Part shown: piece by piece, positions 37,701 through 50,287 of the stretch
How the letters are laid out: each line of letters starts with the position of its first letter
How positions within the stretch are numbered: position 1 is the first letter of the stretch
Origin: Spisula solida
Lineage: Eukaryota > Mollusca > Bivalvia > Venerida > Mactridae
DNA: 64,000 bases
Direction: 5' to 3'
NCBI GenBank assembly: GCA_947247005.1
Contig: OX365951.1
Coordinates: 32,788,899-32,852,898, forward strand
Position numbers and translations under genes: made by a program
Notes under the pieces: model-generated
What the model was told of the DNA's origin: nothing
The model's database searches: none
Seen by the model: only the letters and a program-made list of their open reading frames with translations

Positions 37701-40530
37701 TAAGAGTGACTTCCCCTGAAAATCAGGGGAGAGAACTCTGCCAAGGTCAAGAGTTACTTCCCTTGAATTCAGGGAAAGCAACTCTGTCTGACTTATTTTA
37801 AGTCGGTAAGAGTGACTTCCCCTGAAAATCAGGGGAGAGAACTCTGCACATGGCAAGAGTTACTTCCCTTGAATTTATGGGAGGCAACTCTGTTTGACTT
37901 ATTTTAAGTCGGTAAGAGTGACTTCCCCTGAAAAATCAGGGGAGAGAACTCTGCACAAAGTAAGAGTTACTTCCCTTGACTTCAAGGGAGGCAACTCTGT
38001 CAGGCCTATTTTAATTGGGTAAGAGTGACTTCCACTGAAAATCAGGGGAGAGAACTCTGCACGAGTTACTTCCCTTGAATTCAGGGGAGGCAACTCTGTT
38101 TGACTTATTTTAAGTCGGTAAGAGTGACTTACCCTGAAAACCAGGGGAGAGAACTCTGCCCAGGTCAAGAGTTACTTCCCTTGAATTCGGGGGAAGCAAC
38201 TCTGTTTGACTTATTTTAAGTCGGTAAGAGTGACTTCCCCTGAAAATCAGGGGAAAGAACTCTGCCTAGGTCAAGAGTTACTTCCCTTGAATTCGGGGGA
38301 AGCAACTCTGTTTGACATATTTTAAGTCGGTAAGAGTGACTTCCCCTGAAAATCAGGGGAGAGAACTCTGCCTATGTCAAGAGTTACTTCCCTTGAATTC
38401 AGGGGAGGCAACTCTGTTTGACTTATTTTAAGTCGGTAAGAGTGACTTCCCCTGAAAATCAGGGGAGAGAACTCTGCACGAGTTACTTCCCTTGAATTCA
38501 TGGGAGGCAACTCTGTTCGACTTATTTTAAGTCGGTAAGAGTGACTTCCACTGAAAATCAGGGGAAAGAACTCTGCCTAGGTCAAGAGTTACTTCCCTTG
38601 AATTCAGGGAAAGCAACTCTGTCTGACTTATTTTAAGTCGGTAAGAGTGACTTCCCCTGAAAATCAGGGGAGAGAACTCTGCACAAAGTAAGAGTTACTT
38701 CCCTTGACTTCAAGGGAGGCAACTCTGTCAGGCCTATTTTAATTGGGTAAGAGTGACTTCCCCTGAAAATCAGGGGAGAGAACTCTGCACGAGTTACTTC
38801 CCTTGAATTCAGGGGAGGCAACTCTGTTTGACTTATTTTAAGTCGGTAAGAGTGACTTACCCTGAAAACCAGGGGAGAGAACTCTGCCCAGGTCAAGAGT
38901 TACTTCCCTTGAATTCGGGGGAAGCAACTCTGTTTGACTTATTTTAAGTCGGTAAGAGTGACTTCCCCTGAAAACCAGGGGAGAGAACTCTGCACATGGC
39001 AAGAGTTACTTCCCTTGAATTTATGGGAGGCAACTCTGTTTGACTTATTTTAAGTCGGTAAGAGTGACTTCCCCTGAAAAATCAGGGGAGAGAACTCTGC
39101 ACAAAGTAAGAGTTACTTCCCTTGACTTCAAGGGAGGCAACTCTGTCAGGCCTATTTTAATTGGGTAAGAGTGACTTCCACTGAAAATCAGGGGAGAGAA
39201 CTCTGCACGAGTTACTTCCCTTGAATTCAGGGGAGGCAACTCTGTTTGACTTATTTTAAGTCGGTAAGAGTGACTTACCCTGAAAACCAGGGGAGAGAAC
39301 TCTGCCCAGGTCAAGAGTTACTTCCCTTGAATTCGGGGGAAGCAACTCTGTTTGACTTATTTTAAGTCGGTAAGAGTGACTTCCCCTGAAAATCAGGGGA
39401 AAGAACTCTGCCTAGGTCAAGAGTTACTTCCCTTGAATTCGGGGGAAGCAACTCTGTTTGACATATTTTAAGTCGGTAAGAGTGACTTCCCCTGAAAATC
39501 AGGGGAGAGAACTCTGCCTATGTCAAGAGTTACTTCCCTTGAATTCAGGGGAGGCAACTCTGTTTGACTTATTTTAAGTCGGTAAGAGTGACTTCCCCTG
39601 AAAATCAGGGGAGAGAACTCTGCACGAGTTACTTCCCTTGAATTCATGGGAGGCAACTCTGTTCGACTTATTTTAAGTCGGTAAGAGTGACTTCCACTGA
39701 AAATCAGGGGAAAGAACTCTGCCTAGGTCAAGAGTTACTTCCCTTGAATTCAGGGAAAGCAACTCTGTCTGACTTATTTTAAGTCGGTAAGAGTGACTTC
39801 CCCTGAAAATCAGGGGAGAGAACTCTGCACAAAGTAAGAGTTACTTCCCTTGACTTCAAGGGAGGCAACTCTGTCAGGCCTATTTTAATTGGGTAAGAGT
39901 GACTTCCCCTGAAAATCAGGGGAGAGAACTCTGCACGAGTTACTTCCCTTGAATTCAGGGGAGGCAACTCTGTTTGACTTATTTTAAGTCGGTAAGAGTG
40001 ACTTACCCTGAAAACCAGGGGAGAGAACTCTGCCCAGGTCAAGAGTTACTTCCCTTGAATTCGGGGGAAGCAACTCTGTTTGACTTATTTTAAGTCGGTA
40101 AGAGTGACTTCCCCTGAAAACCAGGGGAGAGAACTCTGCCCAGGTCAAGAGTTACTTCCCTTGACTTCGGGGGAAGCAACTCTGTTTGACTTATTTTAAG
40201 TCGGTAAGAGTGACTTCCCCTGAAAATCAGGGGAAAGAACTCTGCATAGGTCAAGAGTTACTTCCCTTGAATTCATGGGAGGCAACTCTGTTCGACTTAT
40301 TTTAAGTCGGTAAGAGTGACTTCCCCTGAAAATCAGGGGAGAGAACTCTGCACAGGACAAGAGTTACTTCCCTTAAATTCATGGGAGGCAACTCTGTTTG
40401 CATATTTTAAGTCGGTAAGAGTGACTTCCACTGAAAATCAGGGGAGAGAACTCTGCACATGGCAAGAGTAACTTCAGGGGAGGGAACTCTGTTCGACCAA
40501 TTTAAGTCGGTTAGAGTGACTTACCCTGAA
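34728..40530. repeat. 5.8-kb satellite array, 106-bp unit made of hairpins, with ~1.15-kb higher-order repeats
   Basis: About 54 copies of a 106-bp unit. Each has three inverted repeats: gacttattttaagtc; agagtgacttcccctga and tcaggggagagaactct; agagttacttcccttgaat and attcaggggaggcaactct. A shortened variant (actctgcacgagttacttcc) lacks about a dozen bases. Marker blocks recur at 35586, 36746, 37899 and 39045 (spacings 1160, 1153, 1146). Blocks at 38322 and 38633 recur exactly 1146 bases on. Minus-strand frames of 62-89 codons are repeat artefacts. Confidence 0.97.
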
Positions 40531-40645
40531 AAACATGGGTTTGAACTCCCAAAATGGAGAGTAGCTCCCCTTTGATTCTTTAATGTAATGCTAGGCTATT
40601 ATTGTACCACTGCTTAGTAACTACAAACATACTTTCATATATGAA

Positions 40646-42078
40646 GTTACGCTCGATGTTGGCGTACATTAGCGTAACCAATTCCGACGTTGTTGACGTT
40701 TTTAACGATTATTGACGTTACAAGACTTATTTGGGTGTTTCGAATACACTTTTTCTTAAATTATGCCGTAAACCCCATATTTTTATTCGTCACATATTTC
40801 GCGATTGGTTTAAAAAATATTGTTGTAAAATTAAAATGGTTTTGAGCAACCCGCTTGATTGATAAGTGCATTTTTACGCAATATGTATGGCAGTTTTTAG
40901 ATCGGCCATATGGCGAGGCGGAGGGGTAATTAAGGCGTTACAGTCGTACATTTTAATTAAACATACAATAGAATATACCAATAATACGCTGCGTATCGTT
41001 CCATACAAGTAGACGATTTACATTTTGCCGAGACATTAAAATACACGTACAAAAATGAGAAAGTAAGTTAGAAAATACTACGAAAACCACGTCCCGACAA
41101 GTGGCGCTTTTAATACCGATAAACTTACTATTTCAGACTAAAACACCATAATTACATAAACCCCACAGCTCATACTTCATTCATACAAAATTTCATTTAA
41201 ATCTGCAGTACATCGACTCTTTTATTAAAACGGGTACGATTCTACCGATCACGTAGACGTTGACGTTACGTTAATTTTAAGGGTGTGACATTATGGCTAG
41301 ATTTGCCAAAATTCATAAATAAAATTAAAGCTATGTTGAATGTAAGACTTATTCATATCAAAATACAGACAATTATATGTACTTTTTGGTTGTAGTCGCT
41401 GTCGTTTTAATAAATGCATACTTCTTTAAATATTTTGAGGCACAGCAACATCACAATTTTAATTTGTGCACTTTTTGATGCGTGTGACATCGTGGCTAGA
41501 AAAAAGTATACCTATATTAAAAGCCTAATTCAAAGTCATAATCGTACAAATTATACCCAATTCAAAAGTAGGATGCATGTACTTTTCGTCAAAATAAAGA
41601 TTATAGAAAGTCGACTTAAGTTATAGAAAATACTAAAGTTTTAACAAATCTTGTCGCGGAAAGAAATTAAATCTTACGTTTTCAGTTGAATATGTTTTTC
41701 GCTCACGGTTTGTTACTGGAAGTTTTGAACGGCACATAAATGAAACAACGCGAAATGGAGTTGCCATCACGTCACCGCATCTACTTTTTGGGCGGATAAA
41801 GATACTTATATGAATTTGCCGAGCTGCTAAACACTGCGCATTGGTCAATTATGTTACATCTTACATGACGTTTTTGTGACGTTCTCCGTCATTCTATGTT
41901 TAATTTAATATATACTAATAATTAAACGTACATGCGGATCACATTACTAGCATGGCGATTCTTTTATCTTGCTTATGATATCAAAATATAAACAACCGTA
42001 TTTCTAAAACGATTTTTATGCAATATTGAAGTGTAAAAATGTTATAAATTGCCAATGTACGCCAACAATGAGCGTAAC
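40646..42078. mobile_element. 1.4-kb non-autonomous DNA transposon with 28-bp TIRs
   Basis: GTTACGCTCGATGTTGGCGT(acattagc) at the left is inverted at 42051-42078 with three mismatches. The interior has repeated gacgtt/aacgtc words and no transposase frame longer than 71 codons. The target duplication is not clear. The superfamily is not assigned. Confidence 0.7.
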
Positions 42079-44141
42079 GTCATATGCATATTACGATATC
42101 TGACGATATCTGAACGCCTTTCTTGTTGAATAAATCTAACTAAGCATGTAATGCAACTAGATTTCTTGGAAAGCTGGAGTATGTATTATTTATCCTCTTT
42201 TTTAATGTTTCTTGTATCATGGCCAAAACATGATATAGATATTAGTGAATTTATTTTATTTAGGTGCAGGGTTTTACAATTTCTTAATCAAGTTTCGTGC
42301 CCCGGGCAATCGACGCAAACTATATACCTAGTATTACACCTATACATAAATATCACCTTTCATTCATGATTTGTGAATGGATAGCTTATCCACGGCTTCC
42401 ATGGTGGTATTTATAATGCATATAATTAGGAAAACATAAATATTTTGACTTGCGATATGCAAATTCACTGCAAATTGAAAAATAACCTATGTTTCATCAT
42501 AGTTATTATAGTATATCAGCACAACATGTAAATAATTAATTATCTTGATTATATTATTTAGCTGATACAATCAAGGAAATTTTACGACTTGAAGAAAATT
42601 CTTAAGTTTTCTACTAAGACGTTTTATAAATACCGGCCCTGTATTCGTATTCTACTAAGACTCAACTCGATAGTTGATAATGCACGCATTAGGAGCGGAA
42701 AGTCGGATGTTCGAAGTCCTGAATGAGTCGGATCTGAAATGTTGAGTTGTTTTGTCATTTTTGAGCGCACACAAATATGACCAATTTGCTGTTTGTAGGG
42801 CGTAAATAGTACCAGCCAATTTGTCAGGTGTATTTTGTTGCTGTAATAATAGCTTGGATTCCTTTATGCGTATAATGGATTGATCCGCAGTTCGGGTTAG
42901 AATATAATTCAAACAATCATAACAGGCAGGTACCTTCTTTTCATCAAAACGATTACCGGTTTTGGAAAACTAAAATCGGTTTCAATGACAAACCGGTTGA
43001 TCGTGACTGCCCTACTAGAAATTTCTGATATCCTAGTATTTAAATTTATGTTTAAATACAAACCGGTTCATCCAGGATCACTGTACCGGTAAACTTGACC
43101 TTACATCCTGGCAAACCCTAATAGCTATTGGATACGTCTGGGCTAAAACAAGAACAATAATACTACAAAAGAGTGCTTAAAAAGGATTGCGACATTTACA
43201 TTTAACGACACAGGTGCAACATTGAGCGTCCGGGGCATGTGCGACATTTAGCGTCAGTCTTGCGATATTAAACGTCAAATGCGAAATTTAGCGTCGATTA
43301 CACATACAAGATGTTGTACTATAGCTCATTCCGAACAGGCTCATTCAAATGGTTCATTAATGTGCGGCGAGATACACACGAGACAATCATTGGCATCTGT
43401 TTTAAATGTTGCTTCGGACTCTCCCATATTTTTAATTACCCTTTTGGTTGACGTATATATACATAATGCCGTGTCTCCTTCTGCCTTCCCCTGTCTTTTG
43501 TCGTCTGATTTTTCGCTGTTTTTTTAGTAACGGTTACCCTCTCGGGTATTTCGTATATAAGGAAGAAGGTGAGTTGGCTCTGGTCTAGTTTAATTTTATA
43601 TCATAGTTTCCTGCTTATTCTATTGACTTAGACCCGTGTTCCGAATGCATCCGCATGCTGCGCTGTTGTTGTCGCACATTTTCGTCTGCTATGAAGTAAT
43701 ATATTTCGTATACACACATTTTTTCTTAAACATCGTTACAGATGCCAAACTATAACAACAGCTATTCTAATTCTAGTAACGTCCGTATATTGCGTCAGCT
43801 TCTGTGAACAACCACTCATACACAAAACTGAATTAAAAATGCCCAGCAAAAGGGTACTGGGAACGAGAAGGATACCTACCATTTTATCACAAGCAAGGGC
43901 TATAACTCAAGTACTACATATTCGAAATGAGGGTGGTTGTTTGACTAACCTGTTACCCTTCTGTGTAGATTTGAATGACTTGTCTTAATTTAGCACGGGG
44001 AGAATGAAACATTATACATGTATATACACATTACAGGAAATATGGCAATAAACCCAGAAGATCACCTGCAAACAAAATACCACAATTACAAAATCAGTTA
44101 ATTCACACAAACTGGATAACCACTTTCATCTCCCATCAGAC
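42079..44141. other. No gene seen; repeat fragments
   Basis: An element end at 42590-42641, aaaccggtt-rich sequence at 42940-43110, and four irregular copies of gcgacatttagcgtc at 43188-43298. Frames at 43279-43527 have no domain. Confidence 0.5.
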
Positions 44142-44293
44142 CTGGGGTGGTATTCAATATTGATCTTACTTGACTTAAGGATAAGGACAACCAATCAAAT
44201 TACACCATATTAAACTCTTGGTCAGTAACAGGCGCTATAATTGGCTATCCTAATTCTCTAAATGAATAAGATCAATATTGAATATCACCCCAG
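44142..44293. mobile_element. 152-bp MITE with 27-bp TIRs
   Basis: CTGGGGTGGTATTCAATATT(gatctta) at the left and its inverted copy with one mismatch at the right. The interior of about 98 bases contains caaccaatcaaatta. No target duplication visible. Confidence 0.78.
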
Positions 44294-44764
44294 TTAAGTT
44301 AACCCGTTTAGACAGACTCCCATGTCAACAAAATCCACATTTTGCTGAAGTCCCATGGGAGGCCCTTAAAGACAGGTTTGTCTGTACTAAGACCCTTTGT
44401 TTGTTAATGTAGTATGTTGTGTTGGAGAAGTGAATAATTGATTTACTCTTTGATCAGAGTGGGTCAAGGGGAAGTTATCACATCACTGGTCTAAACGTTT
44501 TAGATGTTACCAACAGTACTTAGAGACGAACAACAAAATACTTGTAACAACGCGGTTCAAATGTCAATGATTGAAGTGAAATCACTTATCATTCACTGTT
44601 ATCTTTATGTTTGTAACCATATACAATTTCATGTGCAATTTTATGATAATTTTAGCTATGATTTCTGTTGATGCATCTTTCATTGATAGGCCTCGTGTAA
44701 ACCCATGACATGTATCTCCGATCTGGCCTTCATGTCTTAAGGAATCATGAATAAGCTTTCTTGA

Positions 44765-45250
44765 CCTGGCCCCAATTCCACTAAAAAAACTTAATTATTG
44801 ATCAGCTGAGACTGCTATTTCAAAAGCATATTTTGTTGGATAAATGACTTTCATATAAACTTGCATATATTGTTTCGTCACATTGAGATGCAAATTTAAC
44901 AGAGCAATGAATGTAATGAGTCCGATTTTTACAGAAAATAGCGCTCCAAAGTTATAAACATCTGTGATTAAAACTCACAGATCTATTTCACTGACATTTT
45001 CTTAGTAGCAACCATGGGTCAGTATTTTCTTAGAATGTTAAAATTGTCTTAAGTGTATCAGCTAAATAATACAATCAAGATTATTAATTGCTTACATTGT
45101 GTTTATGCCGTATGTAGAGCTACTATAATCACTAAGGAAACACGAATTATTCTTCAACTTGTGAAAAATATGCATATCGCATATTTGTACTTAAGTCAAA
45201 ATATTTAAGTTTGCCACTAAGCTGCTTTACAAATAAATACCAGCCCTGCT
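44765..45250. mobile_element. Degenerate DNA-transposon-like repeat ending ataccagccct
   Basis: The right end (ccactaagctgctttacaaa taaataccagccct) matches ends at 42612-42641 (ctactaagacgttttataaa taccggccct) and 7548-7575. The left end ctggccccaattccactaaa could be the inverted partner. Boundaries are uncertain. Confidence 0.4.
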
Positions 45251-45499
45251 CTTCTATTAGTATCACAACCTAACACGTGATTAATACTACATTAAACGCT
45301 TGCTGATGTTTTGATCTGATTTCCTCAGCAAACAAAAGGGCCAAATTGGCCCTATGTCGATAAACCAGAGTACATTGACACACAGAACATCCATATCATA
45401 ACTAGAAAGTCAAACCTTCTAACCAATTTTCAGTCAAGTCAAAAATGCAGCATCTAATGTTGACACATAGTTTGTATATTGTTTGACCTAATGTTATAC

Positions 45500-45730
45500 C
45501 CCATGGTACTGTTTTATCAAAGCACTTACGGAATTGTTAACTTACGTTCAAATTTGAATTCTAAAGTATTCTTTAAAATCTACACCATGGGCTCATATAT
45601 TGTTTGTAGGGGTTCGTTGATTGAGAAATCCTCCCAATCTATGTGCAGCCGTTGATAATATATAAAGAATTTAAATTAGAACGTAAGTTTAAGGTTTCCG
45701 CAAGTGCTTTGATAAAACAGTCCCCAGATG
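45500..45730. mobile_element. MITE family X, copy 2
   Basis: ggtactgttttatcaaagca cttacgga at the left and tccgcaagtgctttgataaa acagtccc at the right form long inverted ends. Sub-terminal cttacgttcaaatttgaatt and aaattagaacgtaagttt are also inverted. Non-coding, related to 13199-13415 and 61415-61650. Confidence 0.75.
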
Positions 45731-45974
45731 ACTCATACTCAACCAAGATTTCCAACGTTCTATAACTATGTTACGACAATGGTTTCACTAAGATCCAGGG
45801 AAAATGCAGCCTCTGACCTATATGGTGACCTTGATTTTGACCAAATATGCTATTACAATTAGACATCTTTTTGGACAAACATTCTGACCAACTGTCACAA
45901 AGATCCAGTAAACCGCGAGTCTGACTTTGTATATTGTCTGTACAAGCATAAAGGTTAAATTTTATAATGTTCAA

Positions 45975-46400
45975 GTTTGTTTACTACAAATGCTATTGCA
46001 TTGAAACTTGGTAAACTTATCTATTATCATTAGACAATCATACTAGAGAAGGGGCATAACTTTATATAATGATTCTGTAAATAGTTATGGCCCTTTTTAA
46101 CATAGACATTTAGGTTTAAGTTTTTAAAAAGTTCAATATTTTGTTAACTATCAATGCTATTGCATTGAAACTTGACTCACTGATTTATTTATTTGTCAAT
46201 AGTCAACTCCACTAGACAAGGGGCATAAGTCTAGGATGATTTTGCAAGGAGTTATGGCCATTTTTAACTTAGCCACTTTGGTTAAAGTTTTTTTAGAAGT
46301 TCAATACTTTTTACTATCAATGCTATTGCATTGAAACTTGACACACTTATGTAATTGTCATTCGTCAACCCTACTAGATAAGTGGCATAACCCTTAGGCT
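45975..46400. repeat. About 165-bp direct repeats, three copies
   Basis: atgctattgcattgaaactt recurs at about 45990, 46153 and 46319, each followed by catac/ccactaga-aaggggcataa and gttatggcc(c/a)ttttt. This is a diverged dispersed repeat seen as a short tandem run. Confidence 0.75.
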
Positions 46401-46708
46401 AGTATTAGTCAGATATGTGTTGGGAAGCTGCGGCTATCCAGCTTGACACAAATCATACTTCCAATGTATCACTCCACCAACTTGGCTGACGAACCTACAT
46501 GGGAGCAGAAAAAATAACCAAACACATTTCTATTAATTTTGTATAAATGCTTTTATTTTCTTCAAAAGTGATATAAACACCTTTTTAACAAGATGAATGT
46601 AGTTCAATGCTTAATAAACAGGTGGAAACATGGTGAGAGAAACAAACAATATGACACAAGACACTACACTCCTGTAGATCTCTCAACTACAGTATACACA
46701 TCATTATA

Positions 46709-46972
46709 TCAGGGGTCCTACTAAGGCATAATACCCAATCCTGAAAATTAGACGCATGTCTGTTTCGTGTGCATTTTGCACACATCACTACCCCAAAACA
46801 CTGTTTCGAACATTGTTCTATGGTTAAATTTAGCTTTAAAACCTTCAAAGGACCATAACTTTGTTAATACTTGGAATTTTTTCATCAAGTTACTTTCATT
46901 TTCTGCAGAAAAGTTCATTCTTCCTAGTGCAGCAAATCTAGATTTCCGGATTCTTCCGGAATTGTAGGACCC
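46709..46972. mobile_element. Non-autonomous element, GGGTCCTAC ends, copy 1
   Basis: Starts caggggtcctactaaggcat and ends ggaattgtaggaccc (inverted GGGTCCTAC). The interior (aaccttcaaaggaccataac, ttttcatcaagttacttt) matches 52727-52967 and more distantly the CAGGGGTGTCAA elements at 58072 and 62983. Confidence 0.7.
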
Positions 46973-47263
46973 GTTATATTGACTTCAACAGTCAGGAAAA
47001 ATTGGCCAATCAAGGATTCCTCTTATTATCCCATCAGGCGATTTCCCCAAATGCTTAACAGCAAAATAAACTGTGTCACCCGCAAAGGGCTCCAGCACTA
47101 ATCATCTGAGTTAAAATCCCTGACAATAATAAGCATAACTACGTATTCAGATACTCAATGACATGTGAAATTTTATTGAAATATGACGAATGGTTAAGGA
47201 GAACAGAGAACATGTGTGGAGAAATTTGTGACACCCATCCAGATGACCGGCACTTAATCAATA

Positions 47264-47278
47264 TTCCCCCCCCCCCGC
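47264..47278. repeat. Poly-C tract
   Basis: A short uninterrupted run of C. Low complexity. Confidence 0.8.
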
Positions 47279-48028
47279 TGTATATGGAAGATAAAATCAG
47301 TAATATGTTTTTAAAGAAATGTGTTTTTCCTCAGGTGCCATTTTCAATCTTTTTCTGTCATATGCAGTTTCTGATTTTCTTCAAAGGCAAACATTCAAGT
47401 GCTCCAACTTAATTCAAGCACAATAATGACTATGAAAAGCAAAGGCGAGTACAAGAAAAACAATACATCAAAATCATACCAATACCAAATGAAATGAAAT
47501 GTATAAAATCAACATGTACATTCACAATTAAAAACATACACTATTCCTGTTATAAAACACGACACTTGTATGGTCCCCTAATGACCTTCACACAGTCATT
47601 TTCATATACTGAGAGTAAAGTTAATCTAAAAGCAAAGAAAAATGCTACAAAATACAAACAACTTCTCAAATTTTCAAGCATACAAGAAATTATGCAACAA
47701 AAGTGAACACATTCAAAGTGAACACATATGCATATCAAATAAACTAAAATCCTCAACATATTTCATAACCATAACATAATTCATATAAACAACCTCATAA
47801 TCCTCCAAGTATTGCCCCCACTATTATCAACCCACAACCTTACCAAAAACTAATAATTTTTTACCCAGTTTTAGACATTTTTTTCAAGTTGATGGCAAAA
47901 CAGAAATGATCATATTTATTCGTCATATTTTCATAATTGTTGGCATTGGACTTTGTTTGGAATCTTCCGTTTTTGTTACCTGCGACCAATACTCGGGCAA
48001 ATACGGTAATTGAAATAATACCAGTTAA

Positions 48029-48567
48029 AGGTGCTGCCTCACAGATCGGGCTAAAATGTTTGTATGACATAATTTTCCTACCTAACCAAGTATTCATATA
48101 ATAGAAAGCCACTGGTGGTTGCTTTATGAAAGATTTATGGCATATAAGCAATTTAAATCACTCTTGATATTTGGCACTCAGTATTTTTCTGTTTGAAAAT
48201 ATCGCAGAGTTTCCTTCCAAAATGTTTTGTGAAATATGTAATTCACACAAGATCAAACTGTAACTTCAACAAACTACAGCCGAACCATCTGTGAGGTATT
48301 TAGTTCGTTTTGCAATTCGTTTTCATCGAAAGGAACCAAATTTCAGGCAATTTAAGTGATAGTAGTGCTAATTCTATAGGGTATTAATATCCTATAGAAT
48401 TTTGGGTGTAACAATGCTAAATTACTACAAAATGCCAATGTTTCTCAAGTTATTTTTTATGTCAATGTGTTTTTTTATGGCATATACAGGAAACTATACC
48501 AAAATAACATGAATATTTGACAATTTAATTTTATTTTTGCAATATACCAATACGTGAGGCAGTCCCT
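48029..48567. mobile_element. TTAA-flanked MITE, second piggyBac-like element
   Basis: TTAA/AGGTGCTGCCTCAC at the left (48025-48042) and GTGAGGCAGTCCCT/TTAA at the right (48554-48571), a 14-bp TIR with two mismatches and TTAA duplication. Interior 539 bp with no transposase. A 96-codon minus-strand frame crosses the left edge and has no domain. Confidence 0.72.
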
Positions 48568-48571
48568 TTAA

Positions 48572-50131
48572 AGGTAATAATCTTAATTTCCCATAAACAC
48601 CATCACCTGACATACAAATATATTCACAGCAGAAAGGAATAATGTAATAAAAAACACCGGGGGACATCTACATATGTTTCTTTAAAGGGCATGGATGTCC
48701 ACGCCCACCATAAGGTAGACAAATTTATTACAATTTTACAATATGGTTAACATACCAGACCTGAGACACAAAGATATATGCAAGAAGTTCAACACTGTAC
48801 CATGCAAGAAGTTCAACACTGTACCTTGGACCATGGCATGTCATCACAATAGTGATTCCCTGTCAGGGATGCCACTTTGTGGGAAAATGAAATTCCCCTA
48901 CTATGACTAATACTAGCATATGTTCCCTTGCTTTCCTATAATTTCATTTTCACCAACCATTTTCAGAAATTCCCTAATTCAAATTCACTGATCTTGACGA
49001 AAAAATCATTTCCTCTGATTTTTCAATATATGTTGAAGTTTCATTAAAAATCCAAGATTGAACAAAATATCGGGAACAATTTCTGGTGTTTTAGCTCATG
49101 AATCGGTATAACAGAAATATCAAAGTGCATTCAACTCAACAAATGTCATATGGAAATATGTGAAGTATTTATGCTGGGAAAATATGAAGTATGTTATTTG
49201 ATCATTTCCTGATAAAACTTTTATGAGCCAAATATAGCCAGTGGCAAATATTTGAATAGAAAATGTTTAAAACTTCAGTGAAACAATATGATTAATGAAT
49301 TAATTAAGAAATAATGAATCTGTACTGTGTTTTATTGTAGAATAACGCACAATCATGAGTTTGGATGCATAGTAACTGTAATTAAATCATGAGTACATAG
49401 CACGAGTGATTTCATGCAATCATCCGAACAAGTGGTAATGTTTTGTTCTAGATAAAACACAGGTGCATATTCATTATTTCGATTCTAACATAGCCAATAT
49501 GTTGTATTTGATAACTTGGCAAGACATGGTAGCCTTGTTGCACTACTTTCTTCCTCAGAACATTATTTACTTATTTGCCACAGCTGTGCTTTACAGTAAT
49601 TAATGTAATTTATAACAATAATATAAACAATTAAAATGTAAACATTGGATGTCCTGCTTTTTTAACAGTCAACCTGTTATGTTAATTTGAAATATTTGCC
49701 AATTCTTAAATATTTTATGGCACAAATGTTCAAATAACAACTTATTTCACCATATATACAACATGCATGTACACACACCACTGTATTATATAAACAGTGT
49801 TGGCAAAATGTCTGAAAATGCTTAAGACTACTGCATTAAATTTCTTATTCTATAATATTGTATGTTCAATAAAACAAGTGAACACTTAACGGAGTAAAAC
49901 ATGATTCATGAAAACATAATAAAATATAAACAAATTTCAATATAAAAGATTTGTAAACAAATGATGGGAAAGTATGTAATTACAAAGGAAAAGTGACGTT
50001 CGTGAAATAATGGCCGTAAGTCATTGAAATTATGTAATTTCAAGTTTATATGTTCATAAACAAGTCATAATAAGATCTATTAAAGTTTAATATATCCTTC
50101 CACTATAATGTCAGCTGTCAATACTTGAGTC
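48572..50131. other. Downstream flank of the FKBP gene, no gene seen
   Basis: AT-rich, with repeat-like fragments (aaagggcatggatgtccacg at about 48685). No open frame of note. Confidence 0.55.
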
Positions 50132-50137
50132 TTTATT
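50132..50137 (-). promoter_or_regulatory. Polyadenylation signal AATAAA of the FKBP gene
   Basis: AATAAA on the minus strand, about 70 bases past the FKBP stop codon, a usual distance for a short 3' UTR. The cleavage site is not identifiable by eye. Confidence 0.6.
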
Positions 50138-50208
50138 GCATGCTGAATAATGTCTGGAAATGCCCATAAAACTTAAATCTAGTTGAACACAATTTTATAT
50201 CACAGAGC

Positions 50209-50287
50209 TCAGCTGACATTCTTCAATTCTACTTCAAATACTAAAGTGCTGTTGGGTGGAATAGGTCCGGACCGATGATTACCATAT
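50209..50287 (-). CDS. FKBP gene terminal exon and stop
   Basis: Acceptor cttgttatacag. It encodes [20 protein letters not shown] and then LKNVS and TGA. This is the canonical C-terminal end of an FKBP domain ([13 protein letters not shown]). Confidence 0.96.

Noticed and set aside
35586..40042. Repeated 62-89-residue minus-strand ORFs as a gene family
   Set aside because: They follow the 106-bp satellite, begin and end within units, and their similarity is explained by higher-order duplication.
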